In this document: positions 51,490 to 60,621 of the stretch, piece after piece
How the letters are laid out: every line of letters starts with the position of its first letter
Numbering within the stretch: the first letter of the stretch is position 1
Source: G965220305 sp965220305
GTDB lineage: Bacteria; Chloroflexota; Dehalococcoidia; Lucifugimonadales; UBA3495
Direction of reading: 5' to 3'
DNA length: 64,000 nt
NCBI GenBank assembly: GCA_965220305.1
Contig: OZ244817.1
Coordinates: forward strand, 2,232,001-2,296,000
The notes under the pieces: model-generated
Told to the model about the DNA's origin: nothing
The model's input: only the letters and a program-made list of their open reading frames with translations
Databases searched by the model: none
Translations under genes and position numbers: made by a program

Positions 51490-52371
51490 TCATTCAAACC
51501 TCACCCGGTGACGCAGCCAGGCGCTGAGCAGGTCCACCCCAATGACCAGCAGCAGGTACCACAGGATAATCAGGAACACCTCGCTGTAGTGGAAGAAGCT
51601 CAGGCTCAAGCGGAACTCCCGCCCCAGCCCCCCGGCGCTGACAAACCCCACCACCACCGTGGTGCGGATTACCACCTCCCAACGGTAGAGCAGATAGGTG
51701 GTGAACTGGGGCAGGGCCCGGGGCAGAATGCCGTAAAGGAACATCTGCATGTTGCTGGCCCCGGCAGCCCGCAACGCCCGGGCCGGCGCTGGGTCCAGGT
51801 TTTCCACTACCTCGGCGGTCAGGCGACCCACAATGCCGTAGTTGTGGAGTCCCAATGCGATGGCCCCCAGTAGGATGCCCGGCGAAAGAAAGAAGACGAT
51901 TATCATGGCCCAAACCAGCTCCGGGATGCCCCGGGTGAAGGTGTAGCTCATTCGCACCACGAAGTAGAGGACTTTCGCCAGGCGCGGGGGAGACCCGCCT
52001 AATTCGCCGCTGCTCACGTTGCGGGCCGCCGGCATCAGGGTCAGCAGCGCGCCCGCGCCGGCGATGCCGATAGCCAGCACGCTCATGGCCAGGGTGTGGT
52101 AGGCCAGCTTTCCCTTCTCCCACCACTCTCCCGGCTGCAGAAAGGCCCGAGTCCCCGGGGAATTGGCCCCCAGCAACTGGCCCGCAAACCTGGCGGCGTT
52201 GCGCCAGGGCTTGGCGGTGAACAGGTCGGCCAGACCGCTGTCGCCTTCCAGCAGGATGGACCCCCAGGAGACGGCCACCAGCAGCAGAAACGCGTAGAGC
52301 GACCCCCGGGCAAAAGTCATGGGCCGTCGCCGCACCCGGTAGGCCCGCACCACTGCCCCGAGACTAATCAT
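51490..52371 (-). CDS. phnE: Phosphonate/phosphite-type ABC transporter permease PhnE2
   Basis: 293-residue permease with about six membrane segments. The binding-protein-dependent transport motif appears as EVVENLDPAPARALRAAGASNMQMFLYGILPRALPQ (EAA loop). ATG 52371 overlaps the preceding permease stop in ATGA. It resembles PhnE; two permeases in one operon are common in phosphonate and phosphite systems. The ligand is set by the PhnD-like protein and is not predictable. Confidence 0.93.
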   Translation of the reverse strand: MISLGAVVRAYRVRRRPMTFARGSLYAFLLLVAVSWGSILLEGDSGLADLFTAKPWRNAARFAGQLLGANSPGTRAFLQPGEWWEKGKLAYHTLAMSVLAIGIAGAGALLTLMPAARNVSSGELGGSPPRLAKVLYFVVRMSYTFTRGIPELVWAMIIVFFLSPGILLGAIALGLHNYGIVGRLTAEVVENLDPAPARALRAAGASNMQMFLYGILPRALPQFTTYLLYRWEVVIRTTVVVGFVSAGGLGREFRLSLSFFHYSEVFLIILWYLLLVIGVDLLSAWLRHRVRFE

Positions 52372-53153
52372 GCCAGCAGGCTTCGGCGCACCCGGCTGCT
52401 CCACAGGTCAATGACCACGATCAGGGATACCAGGAACAGCAGCAGCGTCCACACCTGGTCGAAGAGCAGGTCGTGGAGGGACAGGTGGAGTTGGTAGCCC
52501 AGTCCCTGGATTCCCACGAAGCTCATTATGGCGGCGGAGCGGACAGCGCACTCAAAGCGGTAGAAGGTGTAGCCCAGCAGGTCGGGCAGGGACATGGGCA
52601 GGTAGCCGTAGAAGAGCAGCCGCAGGGGAGAAGCCCCGGCCACCCGCAGCGCCCGCAGGGGTCCGGGAGGCACGTCCTGGAGCAGGTCGGCGTAGATACG
52701 TCCCAGGATGCCCCCGTAGGGCAGTCCCAGGGCAATAATGGCGGCCAGGGGAGACAGGCCGATGGCGCTTACCAGCAGCACCGCCCAGACCAACTCATGG
52801 ACGGCCCGCATCCCGCCCAGCAGCAGGCGGCTGATGGTCATCAGGGGGGCCCGTAGGCCCGAGGAGGGGTCCCAGGCCGTCCCCGAGGCGATGACCCCCA
52901 GGGGGATCCCGATAGTCAGGGCAACGGTGAGCCCGGCAACGGCGTAGGCCAGGGTCTGCCAGCTAGCCCTGAGGCTGATGGCGAGAAATTGGGGCGACAG
53001 GTCCGGTGGAAACAGGGCCAGGAGAAAGCTCAGGGCCGCCGGCCCGCCTCCGCTGTGGACCAGGGGGCCATTCCAGTCGATGCTGGTCAGGCTCCAGGCA
53101 AAGGCGCCCACCAGGAGGAGGGTGAGCAGATGGCGGCTCTCAAGAAGCTTCAG
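52368..53153 (-). CDS. phnE: Phosphonate/phosphite-type ABC transporter permease PhnE1 (probable CTG start)
   Basis: 261-residue permease with about six membrane segments and EAA loop DLLQDVPPGPLRALRVAGAS plus LLFYGYLPMSLPDLL. The only ATG/GTG/TTG codons in frame upstream lie deep within phnC. CTG 53153 (LKLLESRHLL) has GGAGG (53164-53160) six bases upstream and overlaps phnC by 14 nt, so a CTG start is the best reading. It is the paralogue of the following permease. Confidence 0.92.
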   Translation of the reverse strand: MKLLESRHLLTLLLVGAFAWSLTSIDWNGPLVHSGGGPAALSFLLALFPPDLSPQFLAISLRASWQTLAYAVAGLTVALTIGIPLGVIASGTAWDPSSGLRAPLMTISRLLLGGMRAVHELVWAVLLVSAIGLSPLAAIIALGLPYGGILGRIYADLLQDVPPGPLRALRVAGASPLRLLFYGYLPMSLPDLLGYTFYRFECAVRSAAIMSFVGIQGLGYQLHLSLHDLLFDQVWTLLLFLVSLIVVIDLWSSRVRRSLLA

Positions 53154-53928
53154 CGATGACCTCCGGGGCGAACTGGTCCAGGTCGTACAAGCGGTCCAGC
53201 ATTGACTCGGTGGCCGCCGAGGTGGGGACATCGAACTCCAGACCGCTCCGCCACAGGCCAATGACCCGGGAGCAGTACTTTTGGATCAGGTAGGGGGAGT
53301 GGAGGCTGACCACCAGGGTCTTACCGGAGCTGGTGGTCAGATTGGTCAGCAGGGCCAGCATCTCCTCGGCCCGGGCCGGGTCCAGGGACGCCACCGGCTC
53401 ATCGGCCAGGATGAGCCGGGGCGACTGCACCATCAGGCGGGCAATGGCGACCCGCTGCTGTTCGCCGCCCGACAGATGGGAAGTGCGCTCGTAGATTTTG
53501 TCGGCAATGCCCAACTGGGCCAGCAGGTCCTGGGCCAGTTGGCGTTCCTGGGGCCAGACCAGGGATAGGATGGACTGGAAGAGGCCCCACTGGCCCAGCT
53601 TTCCCGCCAGCACATTGTGTATTACCGGCAGGTGGGGCACCAGGTCGTACTGCTGGTGAATCATCCCCACCAGTTGGGCCAACTCCCGGCCGGTCTTCAA
53701 CCCGGCCAGGGAATTGCCGCCGATGGCAATCTCCCCCGTATCCGGTTGGACGATGCCCGCCAGCAGGTGCAGCAGGGTGGTCTTGCCGCTGCCGCTGGGG
53801 CCGGCCAGGGCCACCGTCTCCCCGGATTCGATGGTGATGCTCAGGGGAGAAAGGGCCCGCACCCGCTGATAGCTCTTGGATATACCGGTCGCCGCCACCA
53901 GGGGGCTGGGGCTGGATTGGTCTGACAT
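53140..53928 (-). CDS. phnC: Phosphonate/phosphite-type ABC transporter ATPase PhnC
   Basis: 262-residue ATPase: Walker A LAGPSGSGKTTLLHLLAG, Q-loop in VGMIHQQYDLVPHLPV, signature SHLSGGEQQRVAIARLMVQSP, Walker B LILADEPVASLDP and switch His in VVSLHSP. The NVLAGKLGQWGLFQSIL segment is typical of PhnC. ATG 53928 shares one base with the phnD stop (TGATG). It powers the two permeases. Confidence 0.95.
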   Translation of the reverse strand: MSDQSSPSPLVAATGISKSYQRVRALSPLSITIESGETVALAGPSGSGKTTLLHLLAGIVQPDTGEIAIGGNSLAGLKTGRELAQLVGMIHQQYDLVPHLPVIHNVLAGKLGQWGLFQSILSLVWPQERQLAQDLLAQLGIADKIYERTSHLSGGEQQRVAIARLMVQSPRLILADEPVASLDPARAEEMLALLTNLTTSSGKTLVVSLHSPYLIQKYCSRVIGLWRSGLEFDVPTSAATESMLDRLYDLDQFAPEVIAEAS

Positions 53929-54827
53929 CACTGAATCATACCCAGGGAGCGGGCCACGTCTTCAATGGCCTGGTAGTTCTTGTTTTCCGTGGCGATGAAC
54001 TGTTCCGTGCTGAAGAGTTCCAGGATTTCCCCGTGCTCTTGCGGGTTCAGCTTCAGCAGGGCCGCCTGCAACTTTCCGGTGAAGCCCTCCCCATACACCT
54101 GGTCCAGGTTGGCCCGGACCGTCCAGTTGTAGTCGAAGTAGTCGGGAGTGGTATGGAACTCCCGGACCCTGGTTGGATCGGCCTTGCCGTTGTCCACGGC
54201 CCGCTTCCACACATCCTCGTTCAGCGCGCCCACGTCGAAGGAGCCGCTCTGCACCAGCTCCCAGGTCAGGTCATGGGAGCCAGAGAAGTTGGGTACGCTC
54301 CTGAAGCCGGTGTCCGGGTCGATGCCCGCCTGGGTCAAGAAGTGACGGGGCATCAGGTGGCCGGAGGTGGAGCTTTCGCTGCCGAAGGTGATGGTCAGGT
54401 CGGCGGACTGGGCCGCCAGGTCTTCCAGGGAATTGATGGGCAAGTCCGTTCTTACGATGAACTTGGAGTGAAACTTGGCGTCGCGCTCCCGCTGGGCGAT
54501 GGCGATGGCGCCTGGGTTCTGCAGACGGGCCTGGACTCCGGTGAGGCCGCCGAAGAAGGCTAGCTGCAACTCGTCCTGGGTGAAGGCGGTGACCACGGCG
54601 GCATAGTCCACGCTGGGAACGTACTCGACGTTGACGCCCAGTTCCTGGGAGAGGTAGTCGGCGAACCCTTGGTAACGTCGGGCCAGGCGGGCGGTATCCT
54701 GGTCGGGAATTCCCCCAACTTTGAGGAGGGGAAGACCATCGGCGGCACTGTTGCCGCAGCCGACCATAGCCAGGGTCAAGGCCAGTAGGAACAGAAGGAT
54801 GAAAAATAGGAGGGTCCTCTGACGCAC
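53928..54827 (-). CDS. phnD: Phosphate/phosphite/phosphonate-binding lipoprotein PhnD
   Basis: 299-residue binding protein. FFILLFLLALTLAMVGCGNS gives a lipobox Cys near residue 24, so it is membrane-tethered. LLKVGGIPDQDTARLARRYQ, LSQELGVNVEYVPSVDYAAV, FFGGLTGVQARL and FGSESSTSGHLMPRHFL are PhnD/PtxB-family features (STSG binds the oxyanion). GTG 54827 lies eight bases after CAGGAG. It is first in the operon behind a promoter at 55084-55113 and an unusually long leader. No C-P lyase or phosphite dehydrogenase gene lies nearby. Confidence 0.93.
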   Translation of the reverse strand: MRQRTLLFFILLFLLALTLAMVGCGNSAADGLPLLKVGGIPDQDTARLARRYQGFADYLSQELGVNVEYVPSVDYAAVVTAFTQDELQLAFFGGLTGVQARLQNPGAIAIAQRERDAKFHSKFIVRTDLPINSLEDLAAQSADLTITFGSESSTSGHLMPRHFLTQAGIDPDTGFRSVPNFSGSHDLTWELVQSGSFDVGALNEDVWKRAVDNGKADPTRVREFHTTPDYFDYNWTVRANLDQVYGEGFTGKLQAALLKLNPQEHGEILELFSTEQFIATENKNYQAIEDVARSLGMIQ

Positions 54828-55166
54828 GTTGAAAACTCCTGCCAAACAAATATAGGGGTTGCTGCCCGGAGTATGCCCCGGAAAGGGGGCATGGTACTCC
54901 AACGGAATACCTTGGGGCAGGATGGCAGAAGGTCTGGCTGGGAAAGCCCTAACGCGCCAGATGGATGAGGGAAATAGCTGTCCGGTGGGACCGCCAGCCG
55001 ATCCAAGCCCCGCGGTCTCCGGCTCAAGTAAAGCCCGTGGTAAGCAGGTGTAATGCCGGGGAGGGTGGTATTGCCATACCAGCAGTCTAATTTAGCGGTT
55101 GGAATTTTGTCAACGTCTGGCAAACAGCGCAGGTAGGGTGCCGTGTTAACCAGGGGTTAACCGTGG
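54828..55166. other. 339-bp phnD leader region
   Basis: The promoter (55084-55113) gives a transcript of about 250 nt before phnD. Near its start TGGTAT-GGCA-ATACCA forms a 6-bp hairpin, and several GC-rich complementary tracts follow. It does not match a riboswitch class known to me, so any structure-based control is speculative. Confidence 0.5.
55084..55113 (-). promoter_or_regulatory. Promoter of the phnDCEE operon
   Basis: On the minus strand TTGACA (55113-55108), an 18-bp spacer and TAGACT (55089-55084). The -35 is perfect. Start of transcription near 55077. Confidence 0.65.
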
Positions 55167-55715
55167 CTAGCGTCGAAGGGAATCTATAAACGTTTGGGTG
55201 AGTTGGATTCTCTCATCGGTCTCTTGCCAGAGGTCTGAGTGTGGTCTCATTCCATGGTATAGTCGAACCAAGACACCTTCTGACTTGGCAACCACAACCG
55301 CCGGTATGAAATCACTATCTCCGGCCACAAGGACTGCCTCTTGAATGGTTTGTTTGGCGGCTAGTTGCACCAAATCCACACCCAGCAAAATATCTACTTG
55401 TTTCTGCTCATATCTTGGCCGCCCGGATTGATCGTTGCCTCGGTAGGCTAGTCGGCCAAGTCGTACAGTGTACCTGGGGAGCCTCTCCAAAGCGGTGAAG
55501 AACCGCCTTTGACCCGAATACCTGGTACTCTCCTCTTCGGTAGGTGGGTTACTTTGATAAGACGGACAATGGTAGTAGTACGTTCTGAGGATGCTTGACT
55601 CCCCCGCCAAAGCATCGGACAGTCGTTGATAGTCAATCTGGACGTTTTGGAACTCTTCTCTGAGGACGTTATCCAAATACGCACCATCTATGAAGATAGC
55701 AACTCGATTAGGCAC
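55167..55715 (-). CDS. NYN-domain (LabA/DUF88-like) ribonuclease
   Basis: 182-residue NYN/PIN-like protein. RVAIFIDGAYLDNVLREEF with the catalytic Asp, YEQKQVDILLGVDLVQLAAK and EAVLVAGDSDFIPAV show the three acidic positions of the family. Such proteins act on RNA or in small-RNA-like processing. It uses a clear ATG at 55715. The gene is less GC-rich in synonymous sites than its neighbours, hinting at recent acquisition. Confidence 0.9.
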   Translation of the reverse strand: MPNRVAIFIDGAYLDNVLREEFQNVQIDYQRLSDALAGESSILRTYYYHCPSYQSNPPTEEESTRYSGQRRFFTALERLPRYTVRLGRLAYRGNDQSGRPRYEQKQVDILLGVDLVQLAAKQTIQEAVLVAGDSDFIPAVVVAKSEGVLVRLYHGMRPHSDLWQETDERIQLTQTFIDSLRR

Positions 55716-56342
55716 GGCATTTCCTAGAATAGGGAAAGCGGCACGGATAACCCATGCCGCTTTAACGGTTGAATACTAACCTAGCGTGCGCCAGTGACGG
55801 ACACTAGGGAACATACTACCACTATCTTAACACCTCCATCCCGGCTTTTCAACTCTATATGGTCAAATTCTTGTCTAAGGCTAACCCCAAGCCAGGGCAA
55901 TCGTATATTGGATTGTGAGGGACCCGTCATTCCGGCGAAGGCCGGAATCCAGCTCCCCGATTCAACAGTACCGTCGACTGTTGGGACCGTTCGCCAGGTA
56001 TGGGTTCCGGCCCGGTCCGGCAACGGGGCCGGCTCTTCGTCGGAATGACGGTAAGCTCGGTGTTAGTATGCGATTGCCCTGCGAGTGGACCCAGGTCTCT
56101 CAAAAGTCCTTGCCTGAGTATAGCTCCGGTCACCCTGAGCTTGTCCAAGGGCCGGTACGTGGTTCGACAGGCTCACCATGAGCGGGTCCGCCCGGATAAT
56201 CGAAAGACCCTGACCCCAAACCGCGCCGGTGGACACGGCTACGGGCCATTGGCTATAATGGTCTGCGGCTCGGGTAGGGGGACGGTACGGCCACATCCCT
56301 ACCGGCCCGTCCTGTACCCAGGGGCCGCAGGCCCGCCTAGCT
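55716..56342. other. 627-bp intergenic region with MITE copy e, REP and repeats
   Basis: It holds the MITE-like element at 55893-56081 with a REP-like palindrome (55929-55948), then short CTTGTCCAAGG/TTCGACAGGCTCACC-type repeats. No supported gene. Confidence 0.65.
55893..56081. mobile_element. MITE-like element, copy e (189 bp)
   Basis: The left end CAGGGCAATCGTATATTGG and right end (reverse complement CAGGGCAATCGCATACTAA) form a near-perfect terminal repeat. It shares interior sequence with copy a at 6198. No target duplication is visible. The interior holds an extra CCGGCCCGG...GGGGCCGG insert compared with copy a. Confidence 0.75.
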
Positions 56343-56434
56343 GGAGAGGTGCCGGAGTGGACGAACGGGCGCGACTGGAAATCGCGTAGGGGCTAACCAG
56401 CCTCTCGAGGGTTCGAATCCCTCTCTCTCCGCCA
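56343..56434 (+). tRNA. tRNA-Ser (anticodon GGA)
   Basis: 92-nt type II tRNA with long variable arm: acceptor GGAGAGG/CCTCTCC, anticodon loop CTGGAAA (GGA, reads UCC), GTTCGAATC T-loop and encoded 3' CCA. It lies 126 bp before an integrase remnant, so its 3' end is a likely integration site. Confidence 0.95.
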
Positions 56435-56559
56435 GCATACCCTATCCCCTCAATCTCAATAACGTCCCTTTTCGCCCCTTTTTAGCTATAATAGTGTATC
56501 AATACGGGCTTCCTTGCGGCCTGTAAAGGCCGGGGAATTCCGGGGTAGTCTGACAAAAA

Positions 56560-56748
56560 GTGGTACACGTTATAGAATGCACAGACACTCCATGGGCCGT
56601 TGGCGAGGCTGCCCTGGCCCACACCCTGGGCAACAGCACCGAGACAGCCTACGCCAGAAGCGACCTCTTCGAGCGGCGCCGGGTGTTGATGGAGGCTTGG
56701 GCCGAATACCTGACCACCATCGGAGTACAACTCCCACGTCCCATCTAG
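56560..56748 (+). pseudogene. Tyrosine recombinase (P4-type integrase) C-terminal remnant
   Basis: About 55 codons matching the end of P4-family integrases: DTPWAVGEAALAHTLGNSTE and AYARSDLFERRRVLMEAWAEYL (the catalytic Tyr lies in the AYAR element). Nothing integrase-like is left upstream, so the gene is a 3' fragment; the similarity begins about 56575. It sits immediately downstream of tRNA-Ser(GGA), the usual target type for such enzymes, which marks the boundary of a decayed island. Confidence 0.8.
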
Positions 56749-57066
56749 CAGACCGTGGACCCAGGGGAGTCTTCCGGGATCTGCATGAGGGCCTCACCTC
56801 ACCAGCCTGAGTCACCCTGCGGGTCACTCGAAGGTTCGCGTAGGGCTGCAAGGAGTCTCCGATCTTCGGAAGTCCGCAGGTCGCCCAGACAATTTTGCCT
56901 CGTGTCGCCGAGGCGGACTATCCGATAGCCCCAATGCTATTTCGTCTGGGCGTAGCGGCTGTCCAGTTGGTTCAAATCGGTCCTCGCTGTCCACAGCAGT
57001 GCGGGCATGGGATATAGATCTCGGTCTCGGGAGAGCCCGAGCGTTGCAACGACTGGATTGGTTCGT

Positions 57067-57310
57067 TTACGGAAACGGATTCTGTTCCTTTGAGTGGGTC
57101 GGTGGCCGTTCCAGGGGACCTGCGTGGTCTCGGACCATGGCAGATTGGCCGCTCACGAACCCGAGGGCGCGCGTCCACGATTTCTCCTCCTTGTGCTGCA
57201 CGAGGCGGGTTGCCACGTTCTCGGACAGCCCGATGTACAGCCTCTGGTCATGCGCCGGTGTCCGGCTTTCCAAGAGGTATACGCCGGACCGGTCATTAGG
57301 GGGAGCTTGG
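57067..57310 (-). pseudogene. GIY-YIG nuclease-domain remnant
   Basis: On the minus strand GVYLLESRTPAHDQRLYIGL then SENVATRLVQHKEEKSWTRA is a GIY-YIG domain core (GVYLL and LYIG). There is no start codon ahead of GVYLL, and after LGFVS the frame loses similarity. It is probably a fragment of a larger GIY-YIG protein. Confidence 0.6.
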
Positions 57311-57641
57311 GGGTGGTGTGGGAGGGCCAGTCATTAAAGGGGTGTAGACTCCGCCGTGGCTGAAGATATTGTCTATGGGATGCCCGCAATCTCGAATTGG
57401 AGTGATTCCGATAGTATTACCGCGCCCGGTTTGTCGGGTGGGTGTGCTGGGGGAGTGGTCCGAACTCTCGTAGAGACTTTGTTGTCAATGACTGCCTAAG
57501 ATATTCTCGCGAGACGGCTCCAGTCTAGTCGTGGGGTCTTGGTGACGGTTGTGACGGATAATTTGGCTAATTCACTAACGGTCACGGCGAAAAGAACTGG
57601 CATATACGGTGCGAGGGAACCCACCGGTTTGGTGGAGTCGG

Positions 57642-57677
57642 AAATAAAAGCAGGGGCATGAAGTCCATGCCCCTGCT
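57642..57677 (-). terminator. Intrinsic terminator of the 57.7-58.5 kb operon
   Basis: On the minus strand, AGCAGGGGCATG / CATGCCCCTGCT (12-bp perfect stem, 5-nt loop) is followed by TTTTATTT. It lies 46 bp after the stop of the hypothetical gene. Confidence 0.85.
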
Positions 57678-57722
57678 CGCCGTGCCGCTCTTTGCAAAGG
57701 TCAGTTTCGCGAGTACAAAGTC

Positions 57723-57986
57723 CTACCAGTCGTTGTCGTTCATCTGGAATTTCTCCCAGACCTCCGTCCCCGGCGCGGTATACCCGTTGGTCATGACGTG
57801 TCCCGGCAGCGGGTACCCCGGGTTCGGCGATACGGGCAACGCCCTGAGCGGGAGGCGCCCGTCGGTCACTGACAACCCGTTGCTCATCGGCGTGCCGTCC
57901 ATCTGAAACCGCACGAACATACGCTCTCCGGCAAAGGTCTCCATGACGAGGGGACGGTCGTCGCCGGGATCGAGCTTCCGTTTCAA
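57723..57986 (-). CDS. Hypothetical protein
   Basis: 87-residue protein without recognisable family; contains MFVRFQMDGTPMSNGL and GTEVWEKFQMNDNDW. It starts with TTG 57986 overlapping the previous stop by 4 nt (TTGA), and a strong terminator follows. The coupling and terminator support a real gene. Function unknown. Confidence 0.55.
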   Translation of the reverse strand: MKRKLDPGDDRPLVMETFAGERMFVRFQMDGTPMSNGLSVTDGRLPLRALPVSPNPGYPLPGHVMTNGYTAPGTEVWEKFQMNDNDW

Positions 57987-58543
57987 TGATCCCCTTGGCC
58001 ATCAGTTGGCGGGTCGTCGGGGACCACGTACCCGGAGGCTTCCCATCTGGAGACCCTGGGAGTCATGGCGTACACCCCGGGCTGAATCACGTCGGACTTG
58101 TAGACCTGCACTACGACCGGACCGATCAGGCGGCGCTGCATGTAGTCGGCGCCGTGCCAGTAGTTGGGGAACTGCTGGTGCATCTCCTCATCATCGATCG
58201 CGCCCCGGCGGGCGGTGAAGCTGAAACCCATCCGAGTTGTCTCCTTCAGGTCCTCCTCAAACCTGATGAGCCAGCGGTTTGGGTCGTCGAAGGCCGCCCA
58301 GCAGTTCTGGAGGGATATGACAAAGGATACAGCGTAGTAGGTCAAGGAGGGTTCCTCTCCCGGCAGGGCCAGGGGCAGCTTGGTCGCGTTATACGAGGTA
58401 ACCTTCAGGATGGGCAACTCCGGGTGAACGAACTCCCAGTAGGTGGTCGGCGTACGGAAAGTGTCCTCTTCGAGTTCCAGTTCTACGTCACTGGGCCAGC
58501 CGTAGACCGGGGTCCGCGGAATCAACCGGGTTTCCCGTTTCAT
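57983..58543 (-). CDS. Hypothetical protein
   Basis: 186-residue protein without recognisable family. It is rich in beta-type sequence with several Trp/Tyr residues (YWEFVHPELPILKVTSYN, FDDPNRWLIRFEEDL, NYWHGADYMQRRLIG). ATG 58543 is preferred over TTG 58552. It is the first gene of a two-gene unit with 57723-57986. No signal peptide. Confidence 0.6.
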   Translation of the reverse strand: MKRETRLIPRTPVYGWPSDVELELEEDTFRTPTTYWEFVHPELPILKVTSYNATKLPLALPGEEPSLTYYAVSFVISLQNCWAAFDDPNRWLIRFEEDLKETTRMGFSFTARRGAIDDEEMHQQFPNYWHGADYMQRRLIGPVVVQVYKSDVIQPGVYAMTPRVSRWEASGYVVPDDPPTDGQGDH

Positions 58544-58856
58544 TTCTAGCAACGCCGTCCAGGTCCCGATACTTAATGAGCTTCCGGTTCAACCTTCCCT
58601 CCGACTCTCCCCATTGGCAAGATTCCAAGTTGCCCACCTGCGGCGGGTAACCGAAACAATTTCTGACACATATACGAGTCTGAAAACCCCTCATTTGGGC
58701 GGGCTTGAATCCCCATTTATGACAAACGGCGAGACGAGGATGGGAAAGTTGGGCAAAATAATTTATAGGAGCCAGTTATCCGCTGTTCTGAAGTCAATCG
58801 AACAAAAGTCCGTGATGGCAGGCTAGATAGCCTCAAATTAACCAAGAGGAAACCCT

Positions 58857-59192
58857 ATGCAGGAAGGTAATCCTAGGAATAATCAAGTGCCGAGCACCGG
58901 CGACGAAATCCTTGCCCGGCACCCGCTCAGCACGGTTTGGGGAGATATGCTACACGAGGACTACCAGCAGTTGGTTGCGTCGCTCCGGAAAGGCGGCGAG
59001 AGTCCTACGATCGTCACTCTGGACGGGCAAGTGCTCGACGGATGGCACCGGTACCTTGCTGCCCAAGAAGTGGGCCTGACCCAGAAGCTTATCGAATATC
59101 AAGGGAATGACCCTGCTGGTTACGTAATAAGAAAGCACACCTGTTATCGACAGGTACAGCAAGACAGGTGTAAACAAGGGAAGCGCAAATAG
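58857..59192 (+). CDS. ParB/Srx-like N-terminal domain protein, short
   Basis: 111 residues with the ParB-N/nucleotide-binding pattern: HPLSTVWGDMLHEDYQQLVA, ESPTIVTLDGQVLDGWHRYLAA (DGxHR motif) and GNDPAGYVIRKHTCYRQ. Full-length relatives continue beyond the point where this one stops, so it may be truncated. GAGGA precedes ATG 58857 by seven bases. Probably an island gene. Confidence 0.7.
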   Translation: MQEGNPRNNQVPSTGDEILARHPLSTVWGDMLHEDYQQLVASLRKGGESPTIVTLDGQVLDGWHRYLAAQEVGLTQKLIEYQGNDPAGYVIRKHTCYRQVQQDRCKQGKRK

Positions 59193-59232
59193 CGTCAAAT
59201 CAATTGACCTAGAGGCCGATTCCTAATCTGCT

Positions 59233-60590
59233 ATGAAGGTCTGGATAAACGGTGGTTCCGACAGCCAGCATTTTCAGGAATGGCCCGGAACAAGGAACCT
59301 CACAAAGTCAAAATGCCGTAGCCTCTTCATGCATTTGACACCTTTGCACTTTGCTTCCGCCAAAGGGAATGCGGTAGAGGCCCAGTTGCTCCTGGATGCC
59401 GGCGCGGACCCGTCGATGGCGGACCGTTTCGGGGAGACCCCGCTGCACCCGGCGGCGACGCGGGGCTTCAACGAGATTGTACAACTCCTAACTCAGTCCG
59501 GAGCGGACCCCAACGGGGCCGATACCATGTCCCAGTCAACCCCGCTGCATCGGGCGGCCCGGGGCGGTCATGCCGAGGTAGCCTGGCTGCTGGTGGAGTC
59601 CGGAGCGTCGGTGGATGGCCCCAACGAATGGGGCCGGACGCCGCTGCACGTAGCCGTTGCCTACGGCCATGTCGAGATCCTGCGGACTCTGGTAGAACTG
59701 GGGGCTGAGGTCAATGCCCGGGACCATCGGGGAGAAACCCCGCTGTTCCGGCCAGTCTTTCTACAACACCTAGATTGCATCGGGGTTCTGATCTAACTGG
59801 GCGCCGATGTGAACGCGCGGGACGAGAACGGGGAACCCCCGCTGCACGTCGCAGCGGGGATGAACCGGGATAAAGCCGCCCGGCTACTGATCGGGTCGGG
59901 GGCTTCCCTAGAGGCCACCAGCAATGAGGGTATCACCGCCCTGGACACCGCGTTGACCAACACCCACGTCCATGGCCTTGAACATAACGCCGAGGCCGCC
60001 CATTGCTGTTGGAAAAGGGGGCGACCATAGACCCCCTGCGGCTGCCCGTTGGGGACCGGCACGTATTGTGGCCTCAGTTCACTCCCCAACGGTTGTTGCA
60101 GGCTGACGGTAGCCTGGATTACGCTAAGCTGCCGGAATTTACCGAGGCCGAGAGGAGAGACGTGCCCCCAATCGGCGATTGCGGATTGCCCACCCACAGC
60201 CATGTGATGACGAGCGTTTCCGTTATCCACGATGCCGCACTGAAAGATATGCCCTGGTCGATCGAGACGCTGCTCAAAGCCGGGGCTTCTCCCCATACTT
60301 CGTCTGAAAGGCGGCCCCCGCTGCACGAGGCGGCGAGGAGAGGGAATATAGAATGCGCCCGGGTCCTGCTTAACGGGGGCGCCGACATAAATAGGTCCAA
60401 TGGAAGGACTAGAGAACACCCTAACGGTACGGAGGAAACGGCTTTATATGAAGCTTTTCTCACCGACCAACGAGAAATGGTCGAGTATCTCCACAATAGA
60501 GGAGCGGCCTGGCCACACAGGGACAGCGTCAACCTGGATTGGTTCCGGGAGTGGTTTCAGGAAAATGTCGGCTCCGGCACAGGAGAATAA
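59233..60590 (+). pseudogene. Ankyrin-repeat gene with in-frame stop and frameshift
   Basis: At least six ankyrin repeats are visible: TPLHFASAKGNAVEAQLLLDAGADPS, then TPLHPAATRGFNEIVQLLTQ, TPLHRAARGGHAEVAWLLVESGA, TPLHVAVAYGHVEILRTLV. The frame has a TAA at 59794-59796 (LI-stop-LGADVNARD) and shifts between about 59990 and 60003, where LLLEKGATIDPLR continues in another frame (one base missing). Further repeats follow to 60590. Both lesions lie inside the conserved register, so the gene is broken, unless mis-sequenced. Confidence 0.8.
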
Positions 60591-60621
60591 TTGCTGAGTG
60601 CCAGGGTAGGTTGAACTCTCA

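Noticed and set aside
54828..55080. Known riboswitch in the phnD leader
   Set aside because: No match to TPP, SAM, cobalamin, purine or phosphate-related elements could be recognised by eye.
56780..57000. Structured RNA (tmRNA or RNase P RNA)
   Set aside because: There is a 9-bp inverted repeat (CGCCCAGAC / GTCTGGGCG), but none of the signature elements of known structured RNAs is visible.
58614..58826. 70-residue plus-strand open frame
   Set aside because: No recognisable domain, no ribosome site and low-complexity composition; could be the tail of a lost gene but not supportable.
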